Shown piece after piece: positions 16,027 through 26,925 of a stretch of 64,000 nt of DNA (positions are counted from its first letter, which is position 1; each line of letters starts with the position of its first letter). The DNA is taken from NCBI GenBank assembly GCA_003162475.1, contig PMOI01000022.1, positions 117,936 to 181,935 of the forward strand, read 5' to 3'. The notes under the pieces were generated by a model. That model searched no databases, had not been told where the DNA came from, and saw only the letters and a program-made list of their open reading frames with translations. The stretch is from Acidimicrobiaceae bacterium. GTDB taxonomy: Bacteria > Actinomycetota > Acidimicrobiia > Acidimicrobiales > RAAP-2. The position numbers and the translations under genes are program-made.

Positions 16027-17742
16027 GTGGCAATACTTATCGACCTCCAAAAAGTGTCACTCCAGGGTGCTGACCGATCCCTGCTGGAGAACCTTGACTT
16101 AACGGTCTCCTCCGGTGACCGTATTGGCGTCGTGGGCATCAACGGCGTTGGCAAGACCACCTTGCTGAAGATCATCGCCGGCACGTTGAAACCGGATTCG
16201 GGTGACATTCGACGGGGTCGAGGCATCCACGTCGGCTTCTTGGAACAGATTCCCTCTCTACCGATCGGAACGGTTCGCGAGACGTTGGGCTCGGGGTGGC
16301 AAGTCGACGCCGCGCTCGACCGCTTGGGAATGTTGGGTGCGGCCGACACCGACACCTCCCAACTTTCCGGTGGACAACTCAAGCGTGTCGCGCTGGCTCG
16401 CGTCTTCGCGGAACCCAACGACGTACTCATTCTCGACGAACCGACGAACCATCTCGACTTGAACGCCATCCAATGGCTCGAGCAACAGATCAGCGCCTTT
16501 CGCGGCGCCGTCATCCTGGTCAGCCACGACCGATTCCTTCTCGACCAGGTCACCACCCGCATGGTCGAGATCGACCGTGGCAAGACCTTCATCCACGCCG
16601 GCGGTTATTCGCGACTATTAGAAACCCAGGCCGAACGAGAAGAGCAAGCCGCGTCGGCCGAGCAGGTGCGGCGCAACCTCGCCAGGACTGAACTGGCGTG
16701 GCTTCGTCGCGGTGTCAAAGCCCGCTCCACGAAGCCCCAGGCGCGCATTGACGCTGCCAAACGGTTGTTGTCCCGTCGTCCCGACGCCGCGGCGCGCGCG
16801 GGCACGCTCGAACTCAGTGTGGAGACGCCACGCCTGGGCACCATGGTGATCAAAACGCACCACGTCGCTTTCACGTACGACAACGAACACCAGATTCTGC
16901 ACGACGTCAACTTCGACCTTGGCCCCGGTGACCGCGTGGGCGTCGTCGGTCCCAACGGCTCGGGCAAGTCAACGTTCGTCAATCTCCTCGCGCAACGCAT
17001 CGAGCCAACGAGTGGCACCGTGAAGCGCGGACCGACGGTCGTCACCTCCTACCTTGACCAAGGCGGTGGCGACTTCAATCTTGAAGCCACCGTTCAAGAA
17101 CTCGTCGCGGGTCCCCAAGGCGTGCCGGGCTCGCCCGCCGACGTGGCACTGATGAAGAAATTCTGGTTCACCGGGGCGCTGCCCACGACCAAGGCCAAGG
17201 ACCTTTCCGGCGGTGAACGCCGGCGACTGCAGTTACTGCTCGCCCTGGCACTTCGTCCCAACGTATTGTTCCTGGACGAACCGACGAACGACCTCGACCT
17301 CGAGACCATTCGGCTCATCGAAGAGTTCTTGAGTCAGTGGCCCGGCACGTTGATCGTGGTCTCGCACGACCGGACCTTCCTCAGTCGCACGACCGACCGA
17401 CTGCTGGAAGTGCACGCCGACGGAACGATTGCCGACGTGCCCGGTGGCATCGACGCCTGGATCGCTCGCGCAAGTGGCGTCACCACGACGACGGGATCGA
17501 ACGTCGAAAGCGACGGCTCGCCCGACGCAGCGATCATCGTTTCGTCGGGCGCTCCCCTCGGCCGTCAGATCCGCGACGCCGAAAAGGAGATGTCGCGTCT
17601 CGAGCGTCGTCGAAACACCCTCACCGCGAAGATTCTTGCGTCAGACGATCACGTGGAACAGACGCGATTGGGCAACGAATTAGCGGACGTGCAAAAGGCA
17701 CTCGGCGTCGCTGAGGAGTACTGGCTGACGCTGGTCGACTGA
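16027..17742 (+). CDS. ABC-F family ATPase
   Basis: 571 residues with two ATPase domains and no membrane segments. Domain 1: Walker A GINGVGKTT near 38-46, signature LSGGQLKR, Walker B VLILDEPTNHLD. A charged linker follows (AEREEQAASAEQVRRN to RRGVKARSTKPQARI), the P-site tRNA interaction motif of ABC-F. Domain 2: GPNGSGKST, DLSGGERRRLQLLLALAL, VLFLDEPTNDLD. The C-terminal 75 residues (RQIRDAEKEMSRLERRR to LGVAEEYW) are coiled coil like Uup. ABC-F proteins act on the ribosome in translation rescue, or protect it from antibiotics; a housekeeping Uup-like role is more likely. Start is GTG 16027. Confidence 0.92.
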   Translation: MAILIDLQKVSLQGADRSLLENLDLTVSSGDRIGVVGINGVGKTTLLKIIAGTLKPDSGDIRRGRGIHVGFLEQIPSLPIGTVRETLGSGWQVDAALDRLGMLGAADTDTSQLSGGQLKRVALARVFAEPNDVLILDEPTNHLDLNAIQWLEQQISAFRGAVILVSHDRFLLDQVTTRMVEIDRGKTFIHAGGYSRLLETQAEREEQAASAEQVRRNLARTELAWLRRGVKARSTKPQARIDAAKRLLSRRPDAAARAGTLELSVETPRLGTMVIKTHHVAFTYDNEHQILHDVNFDLGPGDRVGVVGPNGSGKSTFVNLLAQRIEPTSGTVKRGPTVVTSYLDQGGGDFNLEATVQELVAGPQGVPGSPADVALMKKFWFTGALPTTKAKDLSGGERRRLQLLLALALRPNVLFLDEPTNDLDLETIRLIEEFLSQWPGTLIVVSHDRTFLSRTTDRLLEVHADGTIADVPGGIDAWIARASGVTTTTGSNVESDGSPDAAIIVSSGAPLGRQIRDAEKEMSRLERRRNTLTAKILASDDHVEQTRLGNELADVQKALGVAEEYWLTLVD

Positions 17743-17901
17743 GACGGCGACGTTCGATTGGTCACGCTCGCCACGGGGAAACGAAGCGTCACCACGTCGC
17801 TGTAGCGATCGACACAAAGAGTTCGCCGTACCCGACACAACGTTTGCGTTTGTCCCTGCTTCGAAATCCTCGGGACCCATTGCGGTAGCCTGGAATCTTC
17901 T

Positions 17902-18981
17902 ATGGGGCTGTCCATTGGCATTGTCGGTCTGCCGAACGTCGGAAAATCTACGCTTTTCAACGCGCTCACGAAGAACAACGTGCTGGCCGCCAACTACCCC
18001 TTCGCCACCATCGAACCCAACGTGGGCGTCGTGGCCGTCCCCGACGAACGCCTGGGTGTCCTCGCCTCGATGTTTCACTCCGAGAAGATCATCTCGGCCG
18101 TCGTGAACTTCGTGGACATTGCGGGCATCGTACGCGGCGCGTCGACGGGCGAAGGGCTCGGCAATCAGTTCCTCGCCGCTATTCGAGAGTCTGACGCCAT
18201 CTGCGAGGTGGTGCGCGTCTTCGAAGACGACGACGTCATTCACGTCGACGGGCGCATCGATCCGGCGAGCGACGTGGCGACCATCGAGACCGAGCTCATC
18301 CTCGCCGACCTCCAGACCGTCGAACGCGCCGCCGCGCGCTTGGAGCGTGGGGCCAAGCGCGGCGGTGACGACGCGGTCAGGTTGGCCGAGTACAAAAAGG
18401 CCCAACTGGCGCTGAACGACGGTCGCGTTATCTCGCAGATCGGCAAGGAGCTCGACCGGTCGCTGCTCTACGAGCTGCACCTCTTGACGGACAAGCCCTT
18501 CATCTACGTCTTCAACGTGGACGAAGAGACGCTGGCAGACCAGACGCGCCAAGACGAACTCAAGGCGTCGGTCGCGCCCTCGCCGAGCATCGTGCTCTGC
18601 GCCAAGGTGGAGGCCGAACTGTCCGAACTCGACGACGCCGAAGCTCTCGAACTTCTCCAGTCCTATGGTCAGAACGAATCGGGTCTCGCCCAACTCTCTC
18701 GCGTCGGCTTTACGACTCTTGGTCTTCAGACCTTTCTCACGGCCGGACCCAAGGAGGCGCGCGCCTGGACCATCCGCATGGGTGAGACGGCACCCGAGGC
18801 GGCCGGCGAGATTCACACGGACTTTCAAAAGCACTTCATCAAGGCCGAAGTCGTGTCGTTCGAAGACCTGGTCGCGGCCGGGTCGATGGCCGCCGTGAAG
18901 GCCGCCGGCAAAGCGCGCGTGGAGGGCAAAGAGTACGTCATGCGCGACGGCGACGTGGTCGAGTTCCGTGTGGGCGTGTAA
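17902..18981 (+). CDS. ychF: Redox-regulated ATPase/GTPase YchF
   Basis: 359 residues, the normal YchF/OLA1 length. G1 is GLPNVGKSTLF at the N-terminus, switch region NYPFATIEPNVGVV, G3 VDIAGIVRGAS, and the ATP-favouring non-canonical G4 FNVDE. The C-terminal TGS-type domain contains LQTFLTAGPKEARAWTIRMG and ends YVMRDGDVVEFRVGV. YchF is a ribosome-associated P-loop ATPase involved in stress and redox responses. It lies upstream of ahcY, same strand, 69 bases apart. Confidence 0.96.
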   Translation: MGLSIGIVGLPNVGKSTLFNALTKNNVLAANYPFATIEPNVGVVAVPDERLGVLASMFHSEKIISAVVNFVDIAGIVRGASTGEGLGNQFLAAIRESDAICEVVRVFEDDDVIHVDGRIDPASDVATIETELILADLQTVERAAARLERGAKRGGDDAVRLAEYKKAQLALNDGRVISQIGKELDRSLLYELHLLTDKPFIYVFNVDEETLADQTRQDELKASVAPSPSIVLCAKVEAELSELDDAEALELLQSYGQNESGLAQLSRVGFTTLGLQTFLTAGPKEARAWTIRMGETAPEAAGEIHTDFQKHFIKAEVVSFEDLVAAGSMAAVKAAGKARVEGKEYVMRDGDVVEFRVGV

Positions 18982-19050
18982 GCGGTACAATTGCCCTAGG
19001 CGAGTGCGACAGAGGTCGGCGCCTGGAAAATTCGAACTCCTAGGAGAATC

Positions 19051-20496
19051 ATGACCTCTGACGCCTTTAACTTCAAAGTCGCCGACCTCTCACTCGCTGA
19101 GTACGGTCGCGCGGAAATAATCTTGGCCGAGCACGAAATGCCCGGTCTTATGGCGATGCGCGCCGAGTTCGGCGAGTCGAAGCCCTTAAGGGGATCACGC
19201 ATTGCTGGGTCCTTGCACATGACCATCCAGACCGCGGTGTTGATCGAAACCCTCGTCGCCCTCGGGGCGGACGTGCGCTGGGTGAGTTGCAACATCTTTT
19301 CAACCCAAGACCACGCCGCCGCGGCGATCGTCGTGGGGCCTTACGGCACCGTGGACGAACCGAAGGGTGTGCCCGTCTTCGCCTGGAAGGGCGAATCACT
19401 CGAAGAGTACTGGTGGTGCACCGAGCAGCTGCTTCGCTGGCCCGGCTTCGAGGGACCGACGATGATCCTCGACGACGGCGGCGACGCGACCCTCTTCGTC
19501 CACAAGGGACTCGAGTTCGAACGCGCGGGCTTCGTTCCCGCGCCCGAGTCGGCCGAGACCGAAGAGTACGCCATCATCTTGCAACTCCTCAACAAGATCG
19601 TCTCGAGCGGCGAGAAGATCTTTGGACCGATGGCCAACAGCATCATTGGTGTGTCAGAAGAGACCACGACGGGCGTGCACCGTCTGTACGAGATGGAGCG
19701 CGACGGTGTCCTGCTCTTTCCCGCGATCAACGTCAACGACGCGGTCACCAAGTCCAAGTTCGACAACAAGTACGGCGTTCGACACTCCCTCATCGACGGC
19801 ATCAACCGTGCCACCGACGTGTTGATCGGCGGCAAGGTCGCCGTCGTGTGTGGCTACGGCGACGTGGGTAAGGGTTCGGCCGAGTCCTTTCGCGGCCAGG
19901 GCGCACGCGTCATCGTGACCGAGATCGACCCCATCTGCGCACTGCAGGCCGCGATGGACGGCTTCCAAGTCACGACGCTCGAAGAAGCGTTGCCACTGGC
20001 GGACTTCGTCATCACCGCGACGGGCAACCGCGACATCGTCACCGTGGGGCACATGCAGATGATGAAGCACCTCGCGGTACTGGGCAACATCGGTCACTTC
20101 GACAACGAGATCGATATCGCCGGGCTCACCAACTTGCCCGGCGTGACGCGCGAAACGATCAAGCCCCAGGTCGACAAGTGGACGATGCCAAGCGGAAGGG
20201 CGATCATCGTGCTCTCCGAGGGACGCTTGCTCAACCTCGGTAACGCGACCGGTCACCCGAGCTTCGTGATGAGCAACTCCTTCACCGACCAGACCATGGC
20301 CCAGATCGAACTCTTCGTGAACCGAGAGAGCTACGAGAACAAGGTCTACGTCTTACCCAAGCATCTCGACGAGAAGGTCGCGCGACTCCACCTCGACGCG
20401 CTGGGCGTCAAGTTGACGACGCTTTCCAAGCAGCAGGCCGACTACATCGGCGTCGCCGTCGAGGGCCCCTACAAGCCGGACAGCTACCGCTATTAA
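19051..20496 (+). CDS. ahcY: Adenosylhomocysteinase
   Basis: 481 residues, the long form common in actinobacteria and eukaryotes with an insertion in the catalytic domain. Visible are DYxF-type substrate contacts in [36 protein letters not shown]-binding [20 protein letters not shown], and the closing [13 protein letters not shown] and KPDSYRY C-terminus that reaches across the dimer to NAD. It hydrolyses S-adenosylhomocysteine to adenosine and homocysteine. It opens a methionine-cycle gene group with metY and metX downstream. A ribosome site AGGAGA precedes the ATG. Confidence 0.97.
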   Translation: MTSDAFNFKVADLSLAEYGRAEIILAEHEMPGLMAMRAEFGESKPLRGSRIAGSLHMTIQTAVLIETLVALGADVRWVSCNIFSTQDHAAAAIVVGPYGTVDEPKGVPVFAWKGESLEEYWWCTEQLLRWPGFEGPTMILDDGGDATLFVHKGLEFERAGFVPAPESAETEEYAIILQLLNKIVSSGEKIFGPMANSIIGVSEETTTGVHRLYEMERDGVLLFPAINVNDAVTKSKFDNKYGVRHSLIDGINRATDVLIGGKVAVVCGYGDVGKGSAESFRGQGARVIVTEIDPICALQAAMDGFQVTTLEEALPLADFVITATGNRDIVTVGHMQMMKHLAVLGNIGHFDNEIDIAGLTNLPGVTRETIKPQVDKWTMPSGRAIIVLSEGRLLNLGNATGHPSFVMSNSFTDQTMAQIELFVNRESYENKVYVLPKHLDEKVARLHLDALGVKLTTLSKQQADYIGVAVEGPYKPDSYRY

Positions 20497-20560
20497 TCAC
20501 GAGGCAGTACCGCCGTCGCTTCGACCAACCGCGTCATTCGTGAACGACGCGACGTCGGCA

Positions 20561-20585
20561 AAAGTTTAGTATTCCCATAAACTTT
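20561..20585. promoter_or_regulatory. Inverted-repeat operator upstream of metYX
   Basis: AAAGTTTA at 20561-20568 and TAAACTTT at 20578-20585 are perfectly complementary over eight bases with a nine-base spacer, 68 bases before the metY start. GATAAT at 20590-20595 just downstream is a possible -10 element, so a bound regulator would block polymerase. The regulator is not identified. Confidence 0.6.
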
Positions 20586-20589
20586 GTAG

Positions 20590-23078
<2,489 letters not shown>

Positions 23079-23099
23079 CGACGCACACTTTCGACTTGC

Positions 23100-23122
23100 T
23101 CGTCGTCAGGTCCAGACGACGA
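23100..23122. terminator. Bidirectional hairpin between metX and PIG-L gene
   Basis: TCGTCGTC at 23100-23107 pairs perfectly with GACGACGA at 23115-23122 across a seven-base loop, in the 51-base gap between convergent genes. No T-run is visible, so it is either a weak terminator for both strands or an mRNA 3'-end structure. Confidence 0.5.
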
Positions 23123-23129
23123 TCGCCAT

Positions 23130-23987
23130 CTAGCGGTAGCCCACGAAGATATCGTTCGAGGATCCCGACACGTTCGTGGGATTCGTCACGCGGACGAACC
23201 ACTCGGTGCGCATGGCCTCCTTGAACTGCTCGCGACCCATCTTCATCCAGAAGGAGTCCGCGATCTGCGAGTGGTGCGCGGCGAGGGCGTCGAACTTGGC
23301 GTCGTTGGCCGAGCGCACGTCGACGGCGACGTCGACGAGTTCGTCGGGCGTTCCCATCTCCTCGCGATCCTCCTCGCTCACCTCGGGCTCGGGCGCGCGC
23401 ACGATTCCCTTCGCGGCGTCGGCCTCCCTCTTCTCGCGATCTTCTTGCTCCCAACGGGCACTCATGATCGCCATGACCGAATTGGGTATGGCGTTGAAGT
23501 ACAGCGTCGGTTCGTAGTCGAGGAGTTCGAGGGCGGCCATCGTCACGCGGTGGGCCTGGATGTGGTCGGGGTGGCCGTAGAAGCCGTAGGCGTTGTAGGT
23601 CATGACGACCTGGGGACGCTCTTCGTGAAGTATGTCGGCCAGTCGCTTCGCGGCGTCAGCGACGGGCGTCGCCCAGAAGGACTCGGGATCGTCGTTCTGG
23701 GGCCAGCCCTTCATCCCCGAGTCGCGGTATCCGAGTCGAACCAGTCGGTCGATGCCGAGGATCTTCACGGCGTTGTCGAGCTCGACGGCACGAATCTTTG
23801 CCACTTCGTCGCCGTCGTGGTGATCAGCGTCGGGCTTCGCGCCGTCGAGGGCGTCGCCGCACTCACCGTTGGTGCACGTCACGAGCACCGTGCGCACGCC
23901 CTGGTCCGCGAGCAGACGGTAGAGGCCCCCGGTCGAGCTCGCCTCGTCGTCGGGGTGAGCGTGCACCGCCAAGAAAGTTAGTCCCAT
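23130..23987 (-). CDS. PIG-L deacetylase, MshB/Mca-like
   Basis: 285 residues. The Zn site motifs are AVHAHPDDEASSTGG near the N-terminus (H-P-D-D-E) and YGHPDHIQAHRV near residue 140. It has the long helical extension after LYFNAIPNSVMAIM that is typical of mycothiol conjugate amidase (Mca) and MshB. In actinobacteria these enzymes deacetylate GlcNAc-Ins during mycothiol synthesis or cleave mycothiol S-conjugates. I cannot decide between the two from sequence alone; the loop patterns differ somewhat from both. It overlaps the upstream paralogue by one base. Confidence 0.85.
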   Translation of the reverse strand: MGLTFLAVHAHPDDEASSTGGLYRLLADQGVRTVLVTCTNGECGDALDGAKPDADHHDGDEVAKIRAVELDNAVKILGIDRLVRLGYRDSGMKGWPQNDDPESFWATPVADAAKRLADILHEERPQVVMTYNAYGFYGHPDHIQAHRVTMAALELLDYEPTLYFNAIPNSVMAIMSARWEQEDREKREADAAKGIVRAPEPEVSEEDREEMGTPDELVDVAVDVRSANDAKFDALAAHHSQIADSFWMKMGREQFKEAMRTEWFVRVTNPTNVSGSSNDIFVGYR

Positions 23988-24799
23988 TACAGTCCTCCAA
24001 AGAGATCGGCGCCGTCGTCGGTCGCCTCGCGGCGACTCCAGGCGCGCTGGTAGTACTCCGTACCAAAGAGCAGTGTAAAGAGTTCTTCGTTCATTCGAAC
24101 AAGGTCGCCATTGTCGATCTGCGAGGCGTGGGTCGCCATGGCCTGTTGTTTCAGTCGCGCGTACGCGCCCACGTCCATCGTCGTGGCCACCAGTTCATCA
24201 GGAATATTCGTCCCGGCGTCGAGCACCCAGGCGGGCATCGAGAGCTCGAGATCCTTCGCGCCCGCGAGGAACCTCGTGATGACGCCTCGGGGCACGACTG
24301 GGTAGTAGAGACGCGCCACGCTCGACGAGAGGTTGATCGCCCGACGAGTCACGACGTTGGCCTGGACGTGATCGGGGTGACCGTAAAAGCCGTTCTCGTC
24401 GTACGTGACGACGACGGCGGCCTCCTCCTCATCAAAGATTGAGGCAATCGTTCGCGCGACGGCGTCAACGTCGACGTTCATAAAGGCGTCCGGGTGGTCG
24501 TTCTCGGGCCAGCCCTTCATACCCGAGTCTTCGAATCCGAGCGTGACGACGCGTGAGAATCCGAGCAACGCCGCCGCGCGCTGCAGTTCGCCCGCGCGAA
24601 CGCTCTTCGTCTCCAATGAATCGTGCAGTGCTTCGTTTCCGGGCCGCCCGGCACTGTCGATGCCCAACTGACCGTACGTGCAGGTAATGAGCACCACTCG
24701 GTGGCCGAGCGCGGCGTAGTGCGCGGTGGCTCCAGCGCCGAAGAACGCCTCGTCATCGGGGTGCGCGTGCACGCACACGAGCGTGGGCAGAGGACTCAT
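23987..24799 (-). CDS. PIG-L family deacetylase paralogue
   Basis: 270 residues with the same Zn motifs: CVHAHPDDEAFFGAG and FYGHPDHVQANVV. It shares RVVTLGFEDSGMKGWPENDHPDAF with its neighbour's LVRLGYRDSGMKGWPQNDDPESF, so the two are paralogues from a tandem duplication. The C-terminus (TEYYQRAWSRREATDDGADLFGGL) is shorter and different. First gene of the pair, with the next start overlapping its stop by one base. Plausible roles are mycothiol synthesis or recycling of S-conjugates (family knowledge plus context). Confidence 0.85.
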   Translation of the reverse strand: MSPLPTLVCVHAHPDDEAFFGAGATAHYAALGHRVVLITCTYGQLGIDSAGRPGNEALHDSLETKSVRAGELQRAAALLGFSRVVTLGFEDSGMKGWPENDHPDAFMNVDVDAVARTIASIFDEEEAAVVVTYDENGFYGHPDHVQANVVTRRAINLSSSVARLYYPVVPRGVITRFLAGAKDLELSMPAWVLDAGTNIPDELVATTMDVGAYARLKQQAMATHASQIDNGDLVRMNEELFTLLFGTEYYQRAWSRREATDDGADLFGGL

Positions 24800-24869
24800 C
24801 AGAAGAGGCTATGAGACTGAGGATCCGACGGAGCACGCCGTTCGTTGTCATTCAATCGAACGTTTTCGA

Positions 24870-26501
24870 TCACTTATGGAGACCCAGCTGGAGGCCCTTG
24901 ACAATCAGCATGATCACCGCGACCACGAGGTAGCCGCGCAGCAGGTACATGCCGAAGAGTCGACCGCGCGACCACTTCGGTCGGCTCAAGAGGCTGATGG
25001 ACGGCATCCGCCACGACCCGCGATTCCTCAACAGGTCCGGCGAGATCGGAACCCGTCGAGAACGAGTTCGAAAGACCACGACGCCACCGACGGCGTAGGC
25101 GACGAGGAGGGTAGCGCCCAAGGCGATCGCCAGCCTGCTCACGTTGATCGAAGAAAAGAGCGTCGTCACCATGAGGACCAGCGACATCATGAGCAGAATT
25201 GAGACGATGACGCTCGCGACAATGTTGAGCCACAACTTGTTGATCCACGGACCGAGGACCTCTTTGTCGTTGCAGAGCAGGAGTAGGAACACGGTGGCGC
25301 TCGGGAGGAGGATCCCGGCGAGAGCCTGCACGCTCGTCGTGATGAGCCCCAGTGGCGCGTGAGGAATGATGACGATGCCCGCGGCGGCGATCACCATCGC
25401 CGAAAAGACGCCGTAGAAGAACTTGGCGTCTCGCCAACTGCGGTGCAGGGAGTGCTTGGCGCCGAACATGTCACCGAACGCGTAGGACGTCGCCAACGTC
25501 ACCGAGGCCGCACCAATGATCGAGGCGTTGAGCAGAATGATCGCGAACAGCGTTCCCGCGGCGGTTCCCACGTACTTCTTCAGGCCGTTGGAGACTGCGC
25601 CGGCATTGACAAAATGTCCGGCTAGGGGCGTCTTACCAAAAGCGATGGCTACGACGGCCATGAGAACGGCCGCGGCGAACACCGTGATAATCGAACCGAG
25701 AACGGTGTCGAGTCGTTCGTAGTTGATCCAGCGCGGCGTGATGCGCTTGTCGACGATATTCGACTGCTGAAAGAAGAGCTGCCAGGGCGCCACGGTGGTT
25801 CCGACGATGGCCATGATCAACAGAACGGACGTGGAGTTGAATCCTCCCTTGACACCGGGCGTCACGAGACCGTGGAGAAAAGGTTGGATCGTGGGGTGGC
25901 GATAGATGGCGAGCGGTATGACGAGAAAGTTCGCGAAGATGAACACGAACATGAACCGCTCCCAGCGCCGGAAACTTCCCGACGCAGTCATCAAGATGAG
26001 GCCTAATGCTGCGAAGGGAACCGAGATGTACTCACTGACACCGAAGTAGCCAAGAGCCAAGCTGACGCCAATGAACTCCGTGGCGATCGTGAGGAAGTTG
26101 AGAACAAAGAGGTCGCCCACCGAAAAGGCACCCCAGAACTTCCCGAATCGCTCATTGATAAGTCGTGCGTGGCCGACGCCCGTGACGGCGCCCAACCGGA
26201 CCACCATCTCTTGATTGACGACCAAAACGGGGATGAGGAGAGGGAGCGTCCAAAGAAGAGTCAGGCCAAAGTTCTGACCCGCTTGCGCGTACGTGGCGAC
26301 GCCGCCAGCGTCGTTGTCGCCCACCATCACGATGAGTCCCGGCCCCATGATCGCCAGCATCGTGAGCAGGCGCGCCTTCATTGAGTTACGAGCTCCGACG
26401 TCGTGCTGGGCAATGGTGCCAAAGGCGCCTTGAATATCACCGACGTGAGCCTGGTCCAGCACCGCGGACGAGGAATCGATTTTTGGGTTCTTCTCGGCCA
26501 T
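24870..26501 (-). CDS. Nramp-related (NRMT-type) divalent cation transporter
   Basis: About 543 residues from ATG 26501 (AGGGG upstream); roughly eleven membrane helices. The overall order is Nramp/SLC11, but the two metal-binding motifs differ. TM1 reads MVGDNDAGGVATY instead of DPGN, and TM6 reads GTTVAPWQLFFQQS instead of the A-x-MPH of Mn2+/Fe2+ transporters, so the metal-selective methionine is absent. These substitutions characterise the Nramp-related magnesium transporters. The C-terminal 80 residues are basic with one or two further helices. The upstream gene encodes a soluble MgtE-N/CBS module, which supports Mg2+ as the ion (inference). Control probably acts through the leader. Confidence 0.87.
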   Translation of the reverse strand: MAEKNPKIDSSSAVLDQAHVGDIQGAFGTIAQHDVGARNSMKARLLTMLAIMGPGLIVMVGDNDAGGVATYAQAGQNFGLTLLWTLPLLIPVLVVNQEMVVRLGAVTGVGHARLINERFGKFWGAFSVGDLFVLNFLTIATEFIGVSLALGYFGVSEYISVPFAALGLILMTASGSFRRWERFMFVFIFANFLVIPLAIYRHPTIQPFLHGLVTPGVKGGFNSTSVLLIMAIVGTTVAPWQLFFQQSNIVDKRITPRWINYERLDTVLGSIITVFAAAVLMAVVAIAFGKTPLAGHFVNAGAVSNGLKKYVGTAAGTLFAIILLNASIIGAASVTLATSYAFGDMFGAKHSLHRSWRDAKFFYGVFSAMVIAAAGIVIIPHAPLGLITTSVQALAGILLPSATVFLLLLCNDKEVLGPWINKLWLNIVASVIVSILLMMSLVLMVTTLFSSINVSRLAIALGATLLVAYAVGGVVVFRTRSRRVPISPDLLRNRGSWRMPSISLLSRPKWSRGRLFGMYLLRGYLVVAVIMLIVKGLQLGLHK

Positions 26502-26512
26502 GGCAATCGCCC

Positions 26513-26743
26513 CTAAAGATCCTTCGAGCACGCGTCGAGAGCCGCGTGGCTACCGACAGTGTTCGAGGACGTGAGTCCAAGTGGACGGATAGCGAGGGAC
26601 GTCACGCCGCCCTCAAACAACACCGAGAACGATGCGAGCGTGAAAGGTGGACGCACCTTCGGGCCACGACGGTCGTTCCCTTCGAATGTTCGCGCGTCAA
26701 TTGCACGGGTGACTTGCAAAGCCTTCGACTTTTCGCGCTGCAC
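26513..26743 (-). CDS. 76-residue leader ORF upstream of the transporter
   Basis: A GTG-initiated frame with the strongest ribosome site in this area, AAAGGAGGTGG a few bases before it. The stop TAG at 26513-26515 lies inside the transporter's own ribosome site, twelve bases before its ATG, so the two would be translationally coupled. The product (MQREKSKALQV, later RRGPKVRPPFTL, ending AALDACSKDL) has no recognised domain. It may be a leader peptide that senses translation or simply a small gene. Codon use is not strongly coding. Confidence 0.42.
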   Translation of the reverse strand: MQREKSKALQVTRAIDARTFEGNDRRGPKVRPPFTLASFSVLFEGGVTSLAIRPLGLTSSNTVGSHAALDACSKDL

Positions 26744-26795
26744 GCTCCACCTCCTTTCGTCTCGTTGTGGTCGTTAAGCGAAACAACCACGCTGA

Positions 26796-26901
26796 GGCTA
26801 AAGGGGGCTAGGCGCTCTCCTTTAGATACGGGCGAAGTTGTGTCGGTACGTCAGTTGCCTTGCGGCTGGTACTAGGGGGTTTCAGAGAGGCCCCCTTAGA
26901 A
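26796..26901 (-). promoter_or_regulatory. Candidate switching RNA leader of the transporter
   Basis: Read on the minus strand, CTAAGGGGGC (plus 26890-26899) can pair locally with CCCCCTAG (26873-26880) or more extensively with GCCCCCTTTAG downstream (plus 26799-26809). In the second fold CTCTC/GAGAG adds five pairs beside it. The two folds are mutually exclusive, as in attenuators and riboswitches. A further hairpin, GTGGT/ACCAC, follows before the small ORF. I could not match it to M-box or yybP consensus. Confidence 0.4.
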
Positions 26902-26925
26902 CGTGACCTTGATCGGCGCGGTGCA

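Noticed and set aside
17680..18990. 436-codon minus frame opposite ychF
   Set aside because: It mirrors ychF codon bias and contains no domain; ychF is unambiguous.
26744..26925. M-box (ykoK) or yybP-ykoY riboswitch upstream of the transporter
   Set aside because: The conserved M-box 5' block and CUAAAGCUC-type 3' block, and the yybP GGGGAGUAG block, are not present, so I only claim an unidentified leader.
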